64,000 nt of DNA from Salvia splendens (GCF_004379255.2 NC_056037.1:10488902-10552901), one strand, 5' to 3'; shown: positions 35,501 through 47,268, numbered from the stretch's first letter. Made by a program: numbers and translations. The notes: generated from the sequence alone by a model not told the origin.

Positions 35501-36559
35501 GAGAGAGTAAAAGTCAAAACTGGTCCTGAACATATGGTCATTTTACTATTTTGGTCCTAAACTTTATATTTTGAATTTTTTGGTCCTGTACATTTCAAAT
35601 TGGATCACAATTGGTCATCTGTTAATAATTTCGTTAATATTTAACAGTCAACAATTATAATCACAATTTTGACCAACTTAAGCAATTTTTAATTATTTAA
35701 TAATCAAAAATATTTTTTTTAAAAAAATCATAAATTATTTATGATAAATACATGAAATGAATATAAGATTCATTCACTTTCAAAATCGGGGACAACAAAC
35801 AACAAATCCACATATGTCCCCCAAAAACTCAAACCCTAAATACAAATCCGCATATGTTCACTGCCAAACCACAACAAATCCAAATCAAACCTAATCAAAG
35901 CACTTTTAATTAAAGATTTTACCTTCAAGATAAGGATCTTGAGACGGCGGCGATCGATTTTCAGTGGAAGGACCAACTTCATTTGCATCCTTCTCGTTCT
36001 CCTTGTCGTTCCCCTTCTCCATTTAGGGTTTCTTTGTTCGCTGGGTTAGGGTTTCTTCGTTTGGGCGACAAGAAAGGGTTAGTCAAGTAAAAGGCTTCGT
36101 CGAGAACTACTCTAATCCCTCGTCCAGGAATGGGATTAGCCGGCGATCGAAGTGAGGGGGAGGGAGATGGAGGGTGATTCGTCGCGGGAGGGAGAGGGAG
36201 AGGGAGAAGATGATTCGTTTTTGGCTAAGTGTTAGGGAATTTGTTTTAATTCATTTTGTTATTTTAATTTCATTTGTTTTTATTATATTTATTGTTAATA
36301 TATTTGTTTTGTTTTATTAGGAGTAATAAATTAGAATAATAATTAATTATATAATTAGTGAGTTAAAAATAATAATTAAGAAGTTTAATCGGTCAAAATT
36401 GGGTTAAACCGTTGACTGTTATAAAATTAACGGAATTGTAAACGGAGGATCAATTGTGATCCGATTTGAAATGTACAGAACCCAAAAATTCAAAAGATAA
36501 AATTTATGACCAAAATCGTAAAATGATCATATGTTCAAGACCAATTTTGGCATGTATTC
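35501..36559. mobile_element. Small Pack-MULE-like element
   Basis: A 9-bp TSD, TATTCTTGA, is at 35492-35500 and 36560-36568. Inverted repeats of about 190 bp follow. The left contains CTGGTCCTGAACATATGGTC and the right is its near inverse; both continue through the 'ggatcacaattg' zone. The core (about 35760-36230) is less AT-rich and holds a candidate captured exon. Length 1059 bp. Confidence 0.78.
35923..36022 (-). pseudogene. Candidate captured first exon
   Basis: On the minus strand an ATG at 36022 opens a hydrophilic stretch, MEKGNDKENEKDANEVGPST, continuing to DPYLEG. A good donor (GAAG|GTAAAA) follows at 35923. The upstream text 'aaccctaaa' resembles plant 5' untranslated sequence. 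I do not recognise the parent gene. This looks like the 5' end of a host gene carried inside the long-TIR element; that is inference. Confidence 0.4.
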
Positions 36560-36568
36560 TATTCTTGA

Positions 36569-37700
36569 TATGCTAAGTCTATGCACAACAAGATCCGAAG
36601 TAATATTCTCTAGATTCTCACTTCTACACCTATAAAATACTCTAACGCTCTGTAAATTAACAATCGAATATGCCCACAAAAGTGCCCTCTAGGCTCTATC
36701 CATAAATGCAATAGAAGAAAATGATGATGAGACCAAGCTATTAACAGCCAGCTAATCAATTTTACTTATTCTGGACATTTTTTAGGTTGATTAACTTTTT
36801 AAAATCAAATTGATATCTCCATTTTATCAGAAATATTTTAATTAATCTATTAAACTCGTGAACTATAATAAATAAAATGTATTCTAGTTGCATTTATTTC
36901 TTTCGAAATGTTCATGAGAATCACAAGGTGCAAATCACATATATGTAATGAGTAATGACTAACGGTCGGACTTCCAAATTTACAAATCACATCCTTATTT
37001 TGGGAATATTAACCAAAACAATCAATTTAAGTACAAATAGTGGTTACAAATATTGGATTAGTTATTCCTAATGAATTAATGAATGTTAAAAAAACTGAAT
37101 CCAAGGAAAAGGCTAAGATCTGCTTAACATATCATCACTAATCAAACTCACACCAATTTAAATAACTGTCTAGAAACACACACCAATAATGCCTCAAAAT
37201 CCAAAGAGAAAAAATTGAGGGAGAGACAACTATTGTTGTATGTCCCCACTGCCATCAGTCGTTACCACATGGGAAGGATAGACAAACAGTTGCCAGAATA
37301 AAGGTTGTGGAACGAAACATACGAAACATATCGAGGAAGAGAAATACAATTGCAAAGATAAAGAGATGAGATCGTAAAAAACATACCAGAGCAAATAGGT
37401 TTTTTCTAGGCATTTCTACGGATATTGTTTGTTTGTTTGAAGCAGCTTTTGGACTTAGACTAATATAATTAAAATAAATTTTGGGTCATGTATTTAAACA
37501 AAATTAGTACATGCATGCCTTTCTTTTCTTTGCGTGTAAATTAGGAAAGTTGAAATTTAATTAGCTAATCGTTCACGTGCTGTTTAATTTGGTCTTGTAT
37601 GCCTTTCTTTTCTTTGCTTTTTCAGTTCTTTTCCTTTTTATGCACTTCTTCCTCTTCTCCTTTCTTTCTTTTGGTTTTGGGATAATTACAGCTACTGTAT
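36569..37700. other. Intergenic DNA and distal promoter of GPT
   Basis: AT-rich with no gene. From about 37600 it contains CT-rich tracts that may belong to the promoter of the downstream translocator gene. Confidence 0.45.
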
Positions 37701-37707
37701 TATATAG
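37701..37707 (+). promoter_or_regulatory. Candidate TATA box of GPT
   Basis: TATATAG within ATTATATAGTG, about 175 bp before the ATG at 37876. Transcription would begin near 37735 and give a roughly 140-base leader. Confidence 0.55.
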
Positions 37708-37875
37708 TGATGTGGTTGGTTTGATTACTTAGCACATACAAAACCTAACTCTTCTCTCTAACCTTTACAACTACCAAAGCTTCAAACTTTCCACACACGA
37801 ATACCTCTCCAAAATATCTTCTTCCAAACCCCCAACAAAATCCAATCAATATTTCCGCCTTTTCTCATTTCTACC

Positions 37876-40475
37876 ATGATTTCCTCTCTCAAGCAGCCTG
37901 CCTCATTCAGCCATGGCTCCTATTTTCTCACTTCCCGAACAAATTTGGTCACTCCAGGATGTTTGCCGGTGTTGCCATCACTACGGCTTCCCCGAATTTC
38001 TGTTGTCTCTCTCTCTAAACCACTGCACATTGGGGCGCCGCCGATAGAGAGAAAAAGAAAGGAGTTGTCTACTTCAATCGGCTGCTCGGCTTATGAGGCT
38101 GACCGATCGGAGCCGGTGGCGGACGCCCGATCTGAATCAGCGAGGAAGATAAAGATCGGAATTTACTTCGCCACGTGGTGGAGCTTGAATGTGGTGTTCA
38201 ACATATACAATAAAAAGGTGCTGAATGCGTATCCGTATCCGTGGCTCACGTCGACGCTCTCGCTGGCTGCTGGCTCTCTTATCATGCTCGTTTCCTGGGC
38301 GCTGCGGATCGCCGAGACGCCCAAGACCGATCTCGAATTTTGGAAATCGCTCTTTCCGGTAAGTTTTTTTTTAGGTTTAATTAGTTTGTTAGGGGTTTCC
38401 GCGATCTGGATTTTGGTGTTTTGTGGCTAAAGGTTCGATGATAACGATGTTTAGGTAGCTGTTGCGCACACAATTGGGCATGTTGCGGCAACTGTGAGCA
38501 TGTCCAAGGTGGCGGTTTCCTTCACTCACATAATCAAGAGCGGCGAGCCTGCTTTCAGCGTTTTGGTTTCGAGATTCATCTTGGGTGAGACCTTCCCGCC
38601 GGCGGTTTATCTGTCCCTCATTCCGATCATCGGCGGCTGCGGCCTGTCTGCTCTCACCGAGCTCAATTTCAACATGATTGGTAACTTTCACTAACCTATT
38701 TCTGCTGTCCAATTTTTACTTTTTGATTAGGTGAAGAAATTGATGTGTCTTTAATTAGTTGCATTGAATCATGTGGTTTCTGGTTATTTGAGATTGTTGG
38801 TGGATTCTGAGGGGTTTTGCTTGCTTGTTTGTTTTTTTATGTCTATGTCAAAAGGATTCATGGGGGCCATGATCTCGAATTTGGCGTTTGTTTTTCGGAA
38901 TATATTCTCCAAGAAAGGGATGAAGGGGAAGTCGGTCAGTGGAATGAACTACTATGCTTGCTTGTCAATGCTTTCCCTAGTAATTCTCACCCCCTTTGCA
39001 ATTGCTGTGGAGGGACCACAGATGTGGGCTGCAGGCTTTCAGCAAGCTTTTTCTGATATCGGACCACAGATCGTCTGGTAATCACAATGTTAATTTTGTT
39101 TTATTATATTCTACTCGTATAATTCCTTGGACATAGTGTATACTCATGGTGATAAAGTGTTTTCTTCTGCTTGATTATGAAGCTAATTTGTCTTCCAAGG
39201 ATATGCCAAGATTCATGGTTCCAAATCCAATGCTTTCTTACAAACATTTATGTAAATTTGTTCGTGGTTGATATGTCTATCAGTCATTACGACACAAATT
39301 ATACCCAAAGAATGTGGTTTCGATTAAACATGATATCGCATTTATTTCATTTATAAAATATCTTAAAGATTTATAATTTGTAAGAACATAGTTTTCTACA
39401 CCATGTGTTGGATTTCAGGAAGCAAGATAACTTGTTTTTTTAGTGAACTTTGTTTTCTTCTTTAGCCAATTTTGTTTGTATTGTTCCATGTTGGTTATGT
39501 TTTGTGCGGTTAATTTTGGACATAGGTGGATGGCGGCCCAGAGTGTATTTTACCATCTCTATAACCAGGTGTCATACATGTCGCTGGATGAGATTTCTCC
39601 TTTGACGTTTAGCATTGGAAATACAATGAAACGTATTTCGGTCATTGTCTCCTCGATCATTATTTTCCAGACACCTGTACAACCCGTCAATGCTCTTGGT
39701 GCTGCAATTGCAGTTCTTGGCACTTTCTTGTATTCTCAGGTAATATTCTTTTCTTTTTTGCCTTATATGCTATTTTTCGTATGGTATCTCTGTCGTTTAT
39801 CTGCTTGCTTCTACTTAAAATAAGAGTTTGACCCCGCACAGAGGAAAGTGACTACAGGGATATTTAGTTATGTTGCCTTCTTGTTCTGATTCTGTCTTTT
39901 CTTATATCTTGATACAATCACATTCGTCATTTTATTGGTATATGCCATGTGCTAATTGTACGATCATATCGTGCATGTGGTGTGCACTGATCAAATGATC
40001 GTCGGGATAGGAAGTAAACAGAAAATAGAGGATCTAGGACGGTTTCCGTTGAAATTTGTATCTTCCTGAGTAGCTGCAATCACCTTTGTTGTGCTTAGTG
40101 CAGTAATCAGGGCATTGCAGAATTATCCCCCTCTTTGTGAGAAAATACTGGTCAATTATCTAAACTTCGATCTACTTATCATCTTGAAATGTGATGTGAA
40201 CATTGTGAAGTTCCCCAGTGTCTGAGGATCTATATAGTCAACGAGATAGTACATTAAACACGAACCTGTTATGAAATACTAATTTTGTCGTATGGTCTGT
40301 CTAACAGTGATACATCTTCATTATCAACGTCCTCAATGAACCTTGTCAGATTACGGTTTGTAACTGTTGGGAATTGACCATTATCTTCACCCCAAAACTG
40401 AAAGTGGCCTAGTAGTGAAGAAATTTCATGGATACGTAGATTTAACAAGTTTCTACTCTGCAGGCAAAGAAGTGA
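37876..40475 (+). CDS. GPT: Plastidial glucose-6-phosphate/phosphate translocator
   Basis: Member of the plastid phosphate translocator family (drug/metabolite transporter fold) that exchanges glucose-6-phosphate for phosphate across the inner envelope. It feeds starch synthesis and the plastid pentose phosphate pathway in heterotrophic tissue. Exons are 37876-38358, 38455-38680, 38855-39077, 39526-39739 and 40464-40475. All have GT-AG borders and compatible phases, giving 385 residues. A Ser-rich N-terminus of about 90 residues is the transit peptide, ending before the GPT-type EADRSEP. Hydrophobic helices follow, with conserved stretches YNKKVLNAYPYPWLTSTLSL, FTHIIKSGEPAFSVLVSRF and NQVSYMSLDEISPLTFSIGN. 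The last exon adds only AKK before the stop, as in GPT1/GPT2. The splicing rests on sequence alone but is unambiguous. Confidence 0.96.
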
Positions 40476-41252
40476 AGACGGGGGAGGCTCGAAAGCTGCA
40501 ACTTAAACGGGTAAAACATGGCGTGCTCGAGAGTGGATCGAGTTTCTTGAGGAAACCGACCACGTTCGTGAACCAAGTGGAGCAGCGGCTTTACTTGTAG
40601 ATAGTAATAATGAGGAGGTGATATAGTTTTGATTAGGGATCTTGTTTTGCCATACTTGACGAGGTTGAGAAGATAGTTTGTAATAAGCAATTGTGTGAAT
40701 TCATCAAACTGTCTATATGTTCGGCTTATCATGTTAGCAGAAGGTGTATGGATGACTGAAATTCTGGCATTTGTGGTTGAGGATAAATAAGAAAAATACA
40801 TTATCTATCTGACTTATTTGTCTCTTTTGGGATATACTATATTAAATTGTGAGTTTTACTTTCTCTGACAATATTAGAAATTCTACAAAACATGTATTCT
40901 GATTTTGCTACATGTGTCAAGTTAAGTCGCCCATGAATCCCACTTTAAGACTTTAAATTAGATCAACAACGAAGGATTGAGTCACTTAAAGATAAAATTA
41001 TGTTTTCACAATTTTAAAATCTATTTTCTAAAATTAAATAGAATTACAATTTTATAATGACACATGCTTAAATCGGATTATTGAATTAGTAAAGGTTACT
41101 TATACTTTATGGAATATATAATAGTTCACATTAGAGAAGTAAATTTCACATAATACATAAATTTGTCAATCTAACAGAGTTCGATGTATGACAATTGATT
41201 TTGTACTTTTTATTGCTTTCAGTGTATATTTGTTAGGTTTAAATTTATTTTA
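40476..41252. other. GPT 3' untranslated region and spacer
   Basis: Roughly the first 320 bases look like the 3' untranslated region, with an AATAAG-type poly(A) signal near 40785. The remainder is AT-rich DNA up to the LINE. Part of it may belong to the LINE's truncated 5' end. Confidence 0.5.
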
Positions 41253-41683
41253 ATGATTTTAAGCTGGAACTGTGAAGGGGCAAAGAGTGCCCTCTTCACT
41301 GGTGCTTTAAAAACGCTGATCAGAATGCGCAATCTGCACGTTATTGCTTTATTTGAGCCGCGTATTAGTGGGATTCAAGCAGATAGGACTATTAGGAGGA
41401 TTGGATTACCTAACTCTTATCGAGAGGAAGCGAATGGATTTTCTGGAGGTATTTGGCTATTGTGGGATGATCATTGGCACATTGAGATTCTGGAAACAAC
41501 CTCTCAGTATATCCATTGTCGCATATGGGTATGAATTTCTTATTTTCAGCGGTCTATGGGCATCCAACTCCTGCTTTACGTAATAGGCTTTGGCATCAAT
41601 TGAGAGGGCGTGCTTCCGTGGGTATTAATGGGGGATTTTAATGCTATAGCGCAAAACTCAGAGAAAGCGGCCGGGTCTGACAG
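41253..41683 (+). pseudogene. LINE endonuclease, 5' part
   Basis: The ATG at 41253 opens MILSWNCEGAKSALFTGALK, the start of the exonuclease-endonuclease-phosphatase domain of LINE ORF2, which nicks target DNA. It continues with LHVIALFEPRISG and the motif FSGGIWLLWDDHW. The frame is lost near 41534, but homology goes on in other frames (AVYGHPTPALRNRLWHQLRG) to the insertion point of the LTR element. The rest of the domain resumes at 47274. Confidence 0.85.
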
Positions 41684-41688
41684 GAATC

Positions 41689-42241
41689 TGTTACGATCTT
41701 ACGCCGCGATCGACCTATCTTAGCTCGTCACTGCCGAACTCAGTGACTTCTTCGTGGTCGGACTATCTTAGCTCGTCACTGCCGAGCTCAGTGACCTCTT
41801 CTCGGTCTTCCTCTCTTAGTTCGGCGTTGCCGAACTCAGCGATAAAACGCAGATCTCAACACTTGAATGATCAATAGAATGGATTGCATTAACAATGATA
41901 ATGTTCTACAATCGAAATAGAAGCAAAGAGGAGCTCTCGATCCACGATCGGAGCTTAACAAACATACAACTCACAATATTCACGACAAACCAAAAGAGAG
42001 CGGCTACGGCTATATTTATACTCTGCCTCTTAGCTCATCTTCACTTCACTTCTCCTCCGCATGAGCTGTCATCCCCGTACCTCCTTCTCATTGGTCAGCA
42101 ACACGTCACTGCCTCCTTCCTATTGGTCCATGCCAGTTCATTACTAATGCCACGTCACTAACTACACAATATTGCATGTGTGTCTCGTGCTCACGTTGCA
42201 TGCATGAGCTACTTATAGTATTTATAGTAATGCATGCAACA
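41689..42241 (-). repeat. 3' LTR
   Basis: 553 bp, reading the same as 46716-47268. It contains an internal direct repeat with 'gctcgtcactgccga' at about 41715 and 41771, and a TATAAATA box on the minus strand. Confidence 0.97.
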
Positions 42242-42243
42242 AT

Positions 42244-42254
42244 ACCCCCTTCTT
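42244..42254 (-). promoter_or_regulatory. Polypurine tract
   Basis: On the minus strand AAGAAGGGGGT stands directly before the 3' LTR (TGTTGCATGC). This is the expected primer for plus-strand synthesis. It overlaps the end of the gag-pol frame. Confidence 0.85.
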
Positions 42255-45200
42255 AGGGTTCCTTGTCCTTAAGGAACCAGGGAAATCGAGCCTGAATTAC
42301 ATCAGCGAACTCCCAGGAAGCATCGGCCGGTGACTTCCCTTCCCAATGGATGAGCCACTTGGTTACTGCACGATTCTGTCTTTTTACCATTTTCCTATCC
42401 AAAATGGCTTGAGGAATGGCATCATTTATATATGACACATCCGGTAATTCAATGATAGGGCCGGATGGTGGAGAAGCCGGCTTTAATAGCGAAACATGGA
42501 ACACGTTGTGGATTGTGGCCGAAGATGGTAAATTGAGCTTGTATGCCACTGCACCAATTCTATCTAGAACCTGATAAGGCCCAAAGTACTTAGGCTCGAA
42601 TTTGTGATGCTTTCCTCTGACAGATTTCTGCTTATACTCCCTCAGCTTCAACCAAACCCATTCTCCTATTTCAAACTCTTTATCAGTTCGATGTTGATCC
42701 ACTTGCCTCTTCATTCGGTCAGCCGTTTTCTGAATATTTCTCTTGAGTATAGCAAGCATATCTTCTCTGTCTCTCAAAGCTAAATCCACTGCCTCAACAT
42801 TTGAGTCACCTGGCAGATAGGGTACATGCAGGGGGGGTTCAAACCCATACAGTGCTTCAAAAGGAGTCATTTGAATACTAGAATGATAGGTAGTGTTGTA
42901 CCAATATTCGGCTAACCCCAACCATTGTGACCAAGTATGTGGCTTTTCACCCATGGCACACCGCAGATAGCATTGCAAGCTTTTATTTACTATCTCGGTT
43001 TGTCCATCAGTTTCTGGATGATAGGCCGTGGAGTAGAGCAGCTCAACACCCAATAAACTCATAAATTCCTTCCAGAAACTCCCCACAAAAATAGCCCCCC
43101 TATCACTCACAATCTTCATAGGCATTCCATGGAGCTTAAAAACTGAATCCATGAATATCTCAGCCACTTTCTTTGCTGTGAAGGGATGAGATAGGGCCAT
43201 AAAATGTGCATATTTACTCAACCTATCAACCACCACAAATATAGTATCATAGCCTTGAGAACTTGGTAAAGCTTCAATAAAATCCATTGAAATATCTGTA
43301 AAGATTGCAGCAGGTATGGGAAGCGGTTGTAGTAAACCAGCTGGGGAAGTGTTACTTGGTTTATATCTCTGGCAAGTGATACACATTCTGACAAATTCCT
43401 TAACATCCTTCCTCAATTTTGGCCAATACACTATAGCAGATATTCTCTTGAAGGTTCCCAATACTCCAGAATGGCCAGCCAAAGCAGATCCATGGAAGAT
43501 GGACAAAATCTGAGCCTTTAAATTCAAGTCATTTCCCACCATCAGCTTCCCTTTTCTTCTTAGCTCTTCATTGATCCAAGTGAATTTGGGATGGAGATCT
43601 GTATTCTGCTGTTTCTCTTTTATCAACTTCTGTATCAGAGGATCCTTTTTCCATGAATCCTTAATCTTTGCAATTAACTCCAGAGGAATTACAAGGGAAG
43701 TCAGTGCATAGGTCATCACCTCAGGTACCCTGGATAATGCATCAGCTGCTGAATTCTCACTGCCCTTTCTATATCTGATCTCATACTCAAATTGCATTAG
43801 CTTAGTCATCCAAGCTTGTTGAGTAGGAGTAGTCAGTTTTTGCTCTATCAAGTACTTAAGACTTTGATGATCAGTTAAGATAACAAACTTCTTGCTCTGT
43901 AAGTAGTGACACCATTTCTTGATAGCCATCAAAATGGCTAACAATTCCTTTTCATACACTGATAAATTCTGATATTTAGGAGATAGAGACTTGCTGATGA
44001 AGGCTATAGGATGCTTATCTTGCATCAACACAGCTCCAATCCCAATCCCGGATGCATCAGTCTCCACTATAAACTCTTTAGAAAAATCAGGCAAGGCTAG
44101 CACAGGAGCAGTAATCATGGCTGATTTAAGTTTCTCAAAGGCTTCTTGTGCCTCCGGGGTCCATGTGAATAAGTTTCCCTTGATCACATCAATCAGTGGC
44201 CTAGATATCACTCCATAATTATGCACAAACCTTCTGTAATATCCAGTTAACCCCAAGAAGCTTCTCACCTGCTTGACATTTTTAGGTTGAGGCCACTGCT
44301 TAACTGCCTCTATCTTTCCTTCATCAGTGGAGACCCCCTTATCAGATATAACATGGCCCAGATATTCTACTTTTCTACACCCAAAAGTGCATTTACTTCT
44401 TTTAGCTAGCAAGCTATTCTTTCTCATCAGTTCCATAACCAACCTTAGATGATGTTCATGATCTTCTTGGCTGTTACTGTAAATGAGGATATCATCAAAG
44501 AAAACCAATATGAATCTTCTCAAGTAACCTCTAAAGATGGTATTCATCAAGTTTTGGAAGGTAGCTGGAGCATTTGTCAAGCCAAATGGCATGACTAGAA
44601 ACTCATAATGCCCTGAGTGAGTCCTGAAAGCAGTCTTATAGATATCCTCAGGCTTCATTCTCACTTGCCAATAGCCGGATCTGAGATCTATTTTAGAAAA
44701 CCAGGCTGCTCTTCCCAACTCATCCAACAGCTCTTCTATCACTGGTATGGGATATTTATCTTTAACAGTTATAGCATTTAGAGCTCTATAATCCACACAC
44801 ATCCTCCATGTGGAATCTTTCTTCTTAACTAACACAATAGAGCTTGCAAAAGGGCTCTCACTATGCCTTATAACTCCAGCCTTCAACATTTCATCAATCA
44901 TAGTCTCAATTACATCCTTTTGATGTGCAGCATATTTATAAGGCCTCATGTTTACTGCATCAGCACCATCTTTCAATATTATTTTGTGATCATGCTCTCT
45001 CTGAGGAGGCAATGTTCTAGGCTCCTCAAATATTTCAGTATACTCTTCAAGAATCAATTGTAGGCTTGGCCAAATCTCTTCCACACTGAGCTCGTAGCAA
45101 CAGCTTAAATCAATCTCAACCTCTGGTATCCACTGATTCAGTTTCCTTCCATTCACATCTTCCTCTCCTGGATTCAGTATATGTAGGAAATTTAATTGTT

Positions 45201-46659
45201 CAGCTTTTGGTGACCATCTCTCCCCTTGCAGCTTCACTTCTTCACCATTAATTTTGAAAACCATACTGAGATTATTGAAATTCCACTGAATCTCACCCAA
45301 GGTAGACAACCATTCTCCCCCCAAAATGAGATCATAAGTTTCTAAGGTTATGAGATAAACTTCTGCTTGAAACTGAGATCCTTGCATCTCCCACTCCAAT
45401 CTGCTACACTTCTGATTACACTGTAGGATTTGCCCATTTGCCACTTCCACAGCTTTTGAAGTAACAGGAAGCAGCTTGCAATTAAGTTTCTGTGCTACTT
45501 TAGCACTTAAAAAATTATGAGTGCTGCCAGTGTCTATCAAGATTCTTATGATCTTCTTCTGACATCTGCCCTTAATCCTCATTACTTGAGGCCCTTCCTT
45601 TCCCCAGACCGCATGTAATGAGAGCTGTAACTCAGATATCTCCTCTACTTCTTCTTCATCAGTTTTCTCTTCTACCTCACCATTCTCTACTTCTCCTACT
45701 TCCAGTAACTGAACCACATAAGATCTCCTTTTGCTGCACTGGTGGTTTGGGGTAAACTTCTCAGTGCACCAAAAGCATTCTTTTCTTGCTCTCTTCTCAT
45801 CCATTTCCTTAGGAGTTAAGTTTGTGCTAGCTCTCACTCCTCCAAACTTGTTACTCTCTTTGTTACCTCCACTCCAATTACTCACGGTTCCAACCTTATT
45901 AGTAGCAGTTACAGACATAGGCTTGCTACTGGAGTAGTAGCTACTGTTAGCTTGCACATGGTTTTGATTAACCTTAGCCTTAACACCTAAAGCTCTAACA
46001 GTAAGCTCTTGCAATTTAGCTAGAGAGTAAGCTTCAGACAATGCCTTAGGTCTAAACATACGCACAGGCATTTGCAATTCATCAATTAGACCAGATAAAA
46101 AGAAGCTCAATGCTTGATCCTCTCTAATTCCAGCTCTAGGATATAATTCATCAAACTTATCCATGTAATCTTGTAGCGTACCTTTTTGTTTGAGGTTCCT
46201 GAGATCAGCCAATGGATCCTCATATGCGTGAGCACCAAAGCGAGCAGCTAGGGAGGAGCTATAACACGGCCAGTCAGCGTATGCCATATTTCCATGTAAG
46301 CTCTCAAAACCTCGATGCCACAGCAATGCCTTCCCTTCCAAATGGATCGCAGCTACTCTAACCTTCTCTTCCTCTGGCACTTTGGCTACTTGGAAGAAGT
46401 ATTCAGCTCCCATCATCCACCCTTCAAAACCGTCACCATCAAACTTAGGAAATTCATACCGCGTTGATCTTCCCCAATCGGTTCCATTTTCATACCGATT
46501 TCCTCCCCTACTACCCTCGCCAGTTTCCATTTCCTTATATTTCTGATTTTGCAAGTTAATCGCCGCAATTGATTGCGTCAATTCCAGAATTTTGCGTTCA
46601 TGCTCTTCTCGCATCTCATGCATTCTCTGCTCCATCATCTCCATCATCTTCTTCTCCAT
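42253..46659 (-). CDS. Gag-pol polyprotein of the Ty3/gypsy element
   Basis: A single frame of 1468 residues; the open frame reaches a little further upstream, but the first true ATG is at 46657-46659. Domains in order (approximate residues): coiled, Glu/Met-rich start (1-50); gag with FPKFDGDGFEGW (70-240); zinc knuckle CFWC...HQC (about 295); aspartic protease IDTGSTHNFLS (375); reverse transcriptase with FFDDILIYS (720); RNase H with VETDASGIGIG (870). The integrase follows, with its HHCC zinc motif (1055-1095) and a DDE core including SDRGAIFVG (about 1200). The last ~65 residues (RQNRAVTKWLIHWEGKSPAD) resemble a chromodomain, typical of chromoviruses, where it helps target insertion. All catalytic motifs look intact and there are no stops, so the element may be competent. 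It probably belongs to a Reina/Tekay-like chromovirus lineage; the exact lineage is uncertain. Confidence 0.95.
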   Translation of the reverse strand: MEKKMMEMMEQRMHEMREEHERKILELTQSIAAINLQNQKYKEMETGEGSRGGNRYENGTDWGRSTRYEFPKFDGDGFEGWMMGAEYFFQVAKVPEEEKVRVAAIHLEGKALLWHRGFESLHGNMAYADWPCYSSSLAARFGAHAYEDPLADLRNLKQKGTLQDYMDKFDELYPRAGIREDQALSFFLSGLIDELQMPVRMFRPKALSEAYSLAKLQELTVRALGVKAKVNQNHVQANSSYYSSSKPMSVTATNKVGTVSNWSGGNKESNKFGGVRASTNLTPKEMDEKRARKECFWCTEKFTPNHQCSKRRSYVVQLLEVGEVENGEVEEKTDEEEVEEISELQLSLHAVWGKEGPQVMRIKGRCQKKIIRILIDTGSTHNFLSAKVAQKLNCKLLPVTSKAVEVANGQILQCNQKCSRLEWEMQGSQFQAEVYLITLETYDLILGGEWLSTLGEIQWNFNNLSMVFKINGEEVKLQGERWSPKAEQLNFLHILNPGEEDVNGRKLNQWIPEVEIDLSCCYELSVEEIWPSLQLILEEYTEIFEEPRTLPPQREHDHKIILKDGADAVNMRPYKYAAHQKDVIETMIDEMLKAGVIRHSESPFASSIVLVKKKDSTWRMCVDYRALNAITVKDKYPIPVIEELLDELGRAAWFSKIDLRSGYWQVRMKPEDIYKTAFRTHSGHYEFLVMPFGLTNAPATFQNLMNTIFRGYLRRFILVFFDDILIYSNSQEDHEHHLRLVMELMRKNSLLAKRSKCTFGCRKVEYLGHVISDKGVSTDEGKIEAVKQWPQPKNVKQVRSFLGLTGYYRRFVHNYGVISRPLIDVIKGNLFTWTPEAQEAFEKLKSAMITAPVLALPDFSKEFIVETDASGIGIGAVLMQDKHPIAFISKSLSPKYQNLSVYEKELLAILMAIKKWCHYLQSKKFVILTDHQSLKYLIEQKLTTPTQQAWMTKLMQFEYEIRYRKGSENSAADALSRVPEVMTYALTSLVIPLELIAKIKDSWKKDPLIQKLIKEKQQNTDLHPKFTWINEELRRKGKLMVGNDLNLKAQILSIFHGSALAGHSGVLGTFKRISAIVYWPKLRKDVKEFVRMCITCQRYKPSNTSPAGLLQPLPIPAAIFTDISMDFIEALPSSQGYDTIFVVVDRLSKYAHFMALSHPFTAKKVAEIFMDSVFKLHGMPMKIVSDRGAIFVGSFWKEFMSLLGVELLYSTAYHPETDGQTEIVNKSLQCYLRCAMGEKPHTWSQWLGLAEYWYNTTYHSSIQMTPFEALYGFEPPLHVPYLPGDSNVEAVDLALRDREDMLAILKRNIQKTADRMKRQVDQHRTDKEFEIGEWVWLKLREYKQKSVRGKHHKFEPKYFGPYQVLDRIGAVAYKLNLPSSATIHNVFHVSLLKPASPPSGPIIELPDVSYINDAIPQAILDRKMVKRQNRAVTKWLIHWEGKSPADASWEFADVIQARFPWFLKDKEP

Positions 46660-46701
46660 TTCTGCTCCTCGAGTCACCGTTCCGACGTCCGGAGATCGAT
46701 T

Positions 46702-46713
46702 GCTCTGATACCA
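46702..46713 (-). promoter_or_regulatory. Primer binding site (tRNA-iMet)
   Basis: TGGTATCAGAGC on the minus strand, two bases inside the 5' LTR end. It is complementary to the 3' end of plant initiator tRNA-Met, the usual primer of many plant Ty3 and Ty1 elements. Confidence 0.95.
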
Positions 46714-46715
46714 AT

Positions 46716-47268
46716 TGTTACGATCTTACGCCGCGATCGACCTATCTTAGCTCGTCACTGCCGAACTCAGTGACTTCTTCGTGGTCGGACTATCTTAGCT
46801 CGTCACTGCCGAGCTCAGTGACCTCTTCTCGGTCTTCCTCTCTTAGTTCGGCGTTGCCGAACTCAGCGATAAAACGCAGATCTCAACACTTGAATGATCA
46901 ATAGAATGGATTGCATTAACAATGATAATGTTCTACAATCGAAATAGAAGCAAAGAGGAGCTCTCGATCCACGATCGGAGCTTAACAAACATACAACTCA
47001 CAATATTCACGACAAACCAAAAGAGAGCGGCTACGGCTATATTTATACTCTGCCTCTTAGCTCATCTTCACTTCACTTCTCCTCCGCATGAGCTGTCATC
47101 CCCGTACCTCCTTCTCATTGGTCAGCAACACGTCACTGCCTCCTTCCTATTGGTCCATGCCAGTTCATTACTAATGCCACGTCACTAACTACACAATATT
47201 GCATGTGTGTCTCGTGCTCACGTTGCATGCATGAGCTACTTATAGTATTTATAGTAATGCATGCAACA
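46716..47268 (-). repeat. 5' LTR
   Basis: 553 bp, equal in length to the 3' LTR and identical as read. The TATA box TATAAATA (minus strand, 47040-47047) would drive the genomic transcript towards gag-pol. Confidence 0.97.

Larger units (their letters stand above)
41689..47268 (-). mobile_element. Intact Ty3/gypsy LTR retrotransposon with chromodomain-like C-terminus
   Basis: The two 553-bp LTRs read as identical by eye and begin and end with TG...CA. The 5-bp TSD GAATC is at 41684-41688 and 47269-47273. The element runs on the minus strand: 5' LTR at 46716-47268, tRNA-iMet binding site, one long gag-pol frame, polypurine tract, 3' LTR at 41689-42241. Total length 5580 bp. Identical LTRs and an open gag-pol mean a very recent insertion. 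It splits the endonuclease domain of the older LINE. Confidence 0.97.

Noticed and set aside
37876..40475. Assignment of the translocator to the triose-phosphate or PEP subfamily
   Set aside because: The EADRSEP segment and the conserved core text match the glucose-6-phosphate (GPT) subfamily better, and the terminal AKK exon fits it too.
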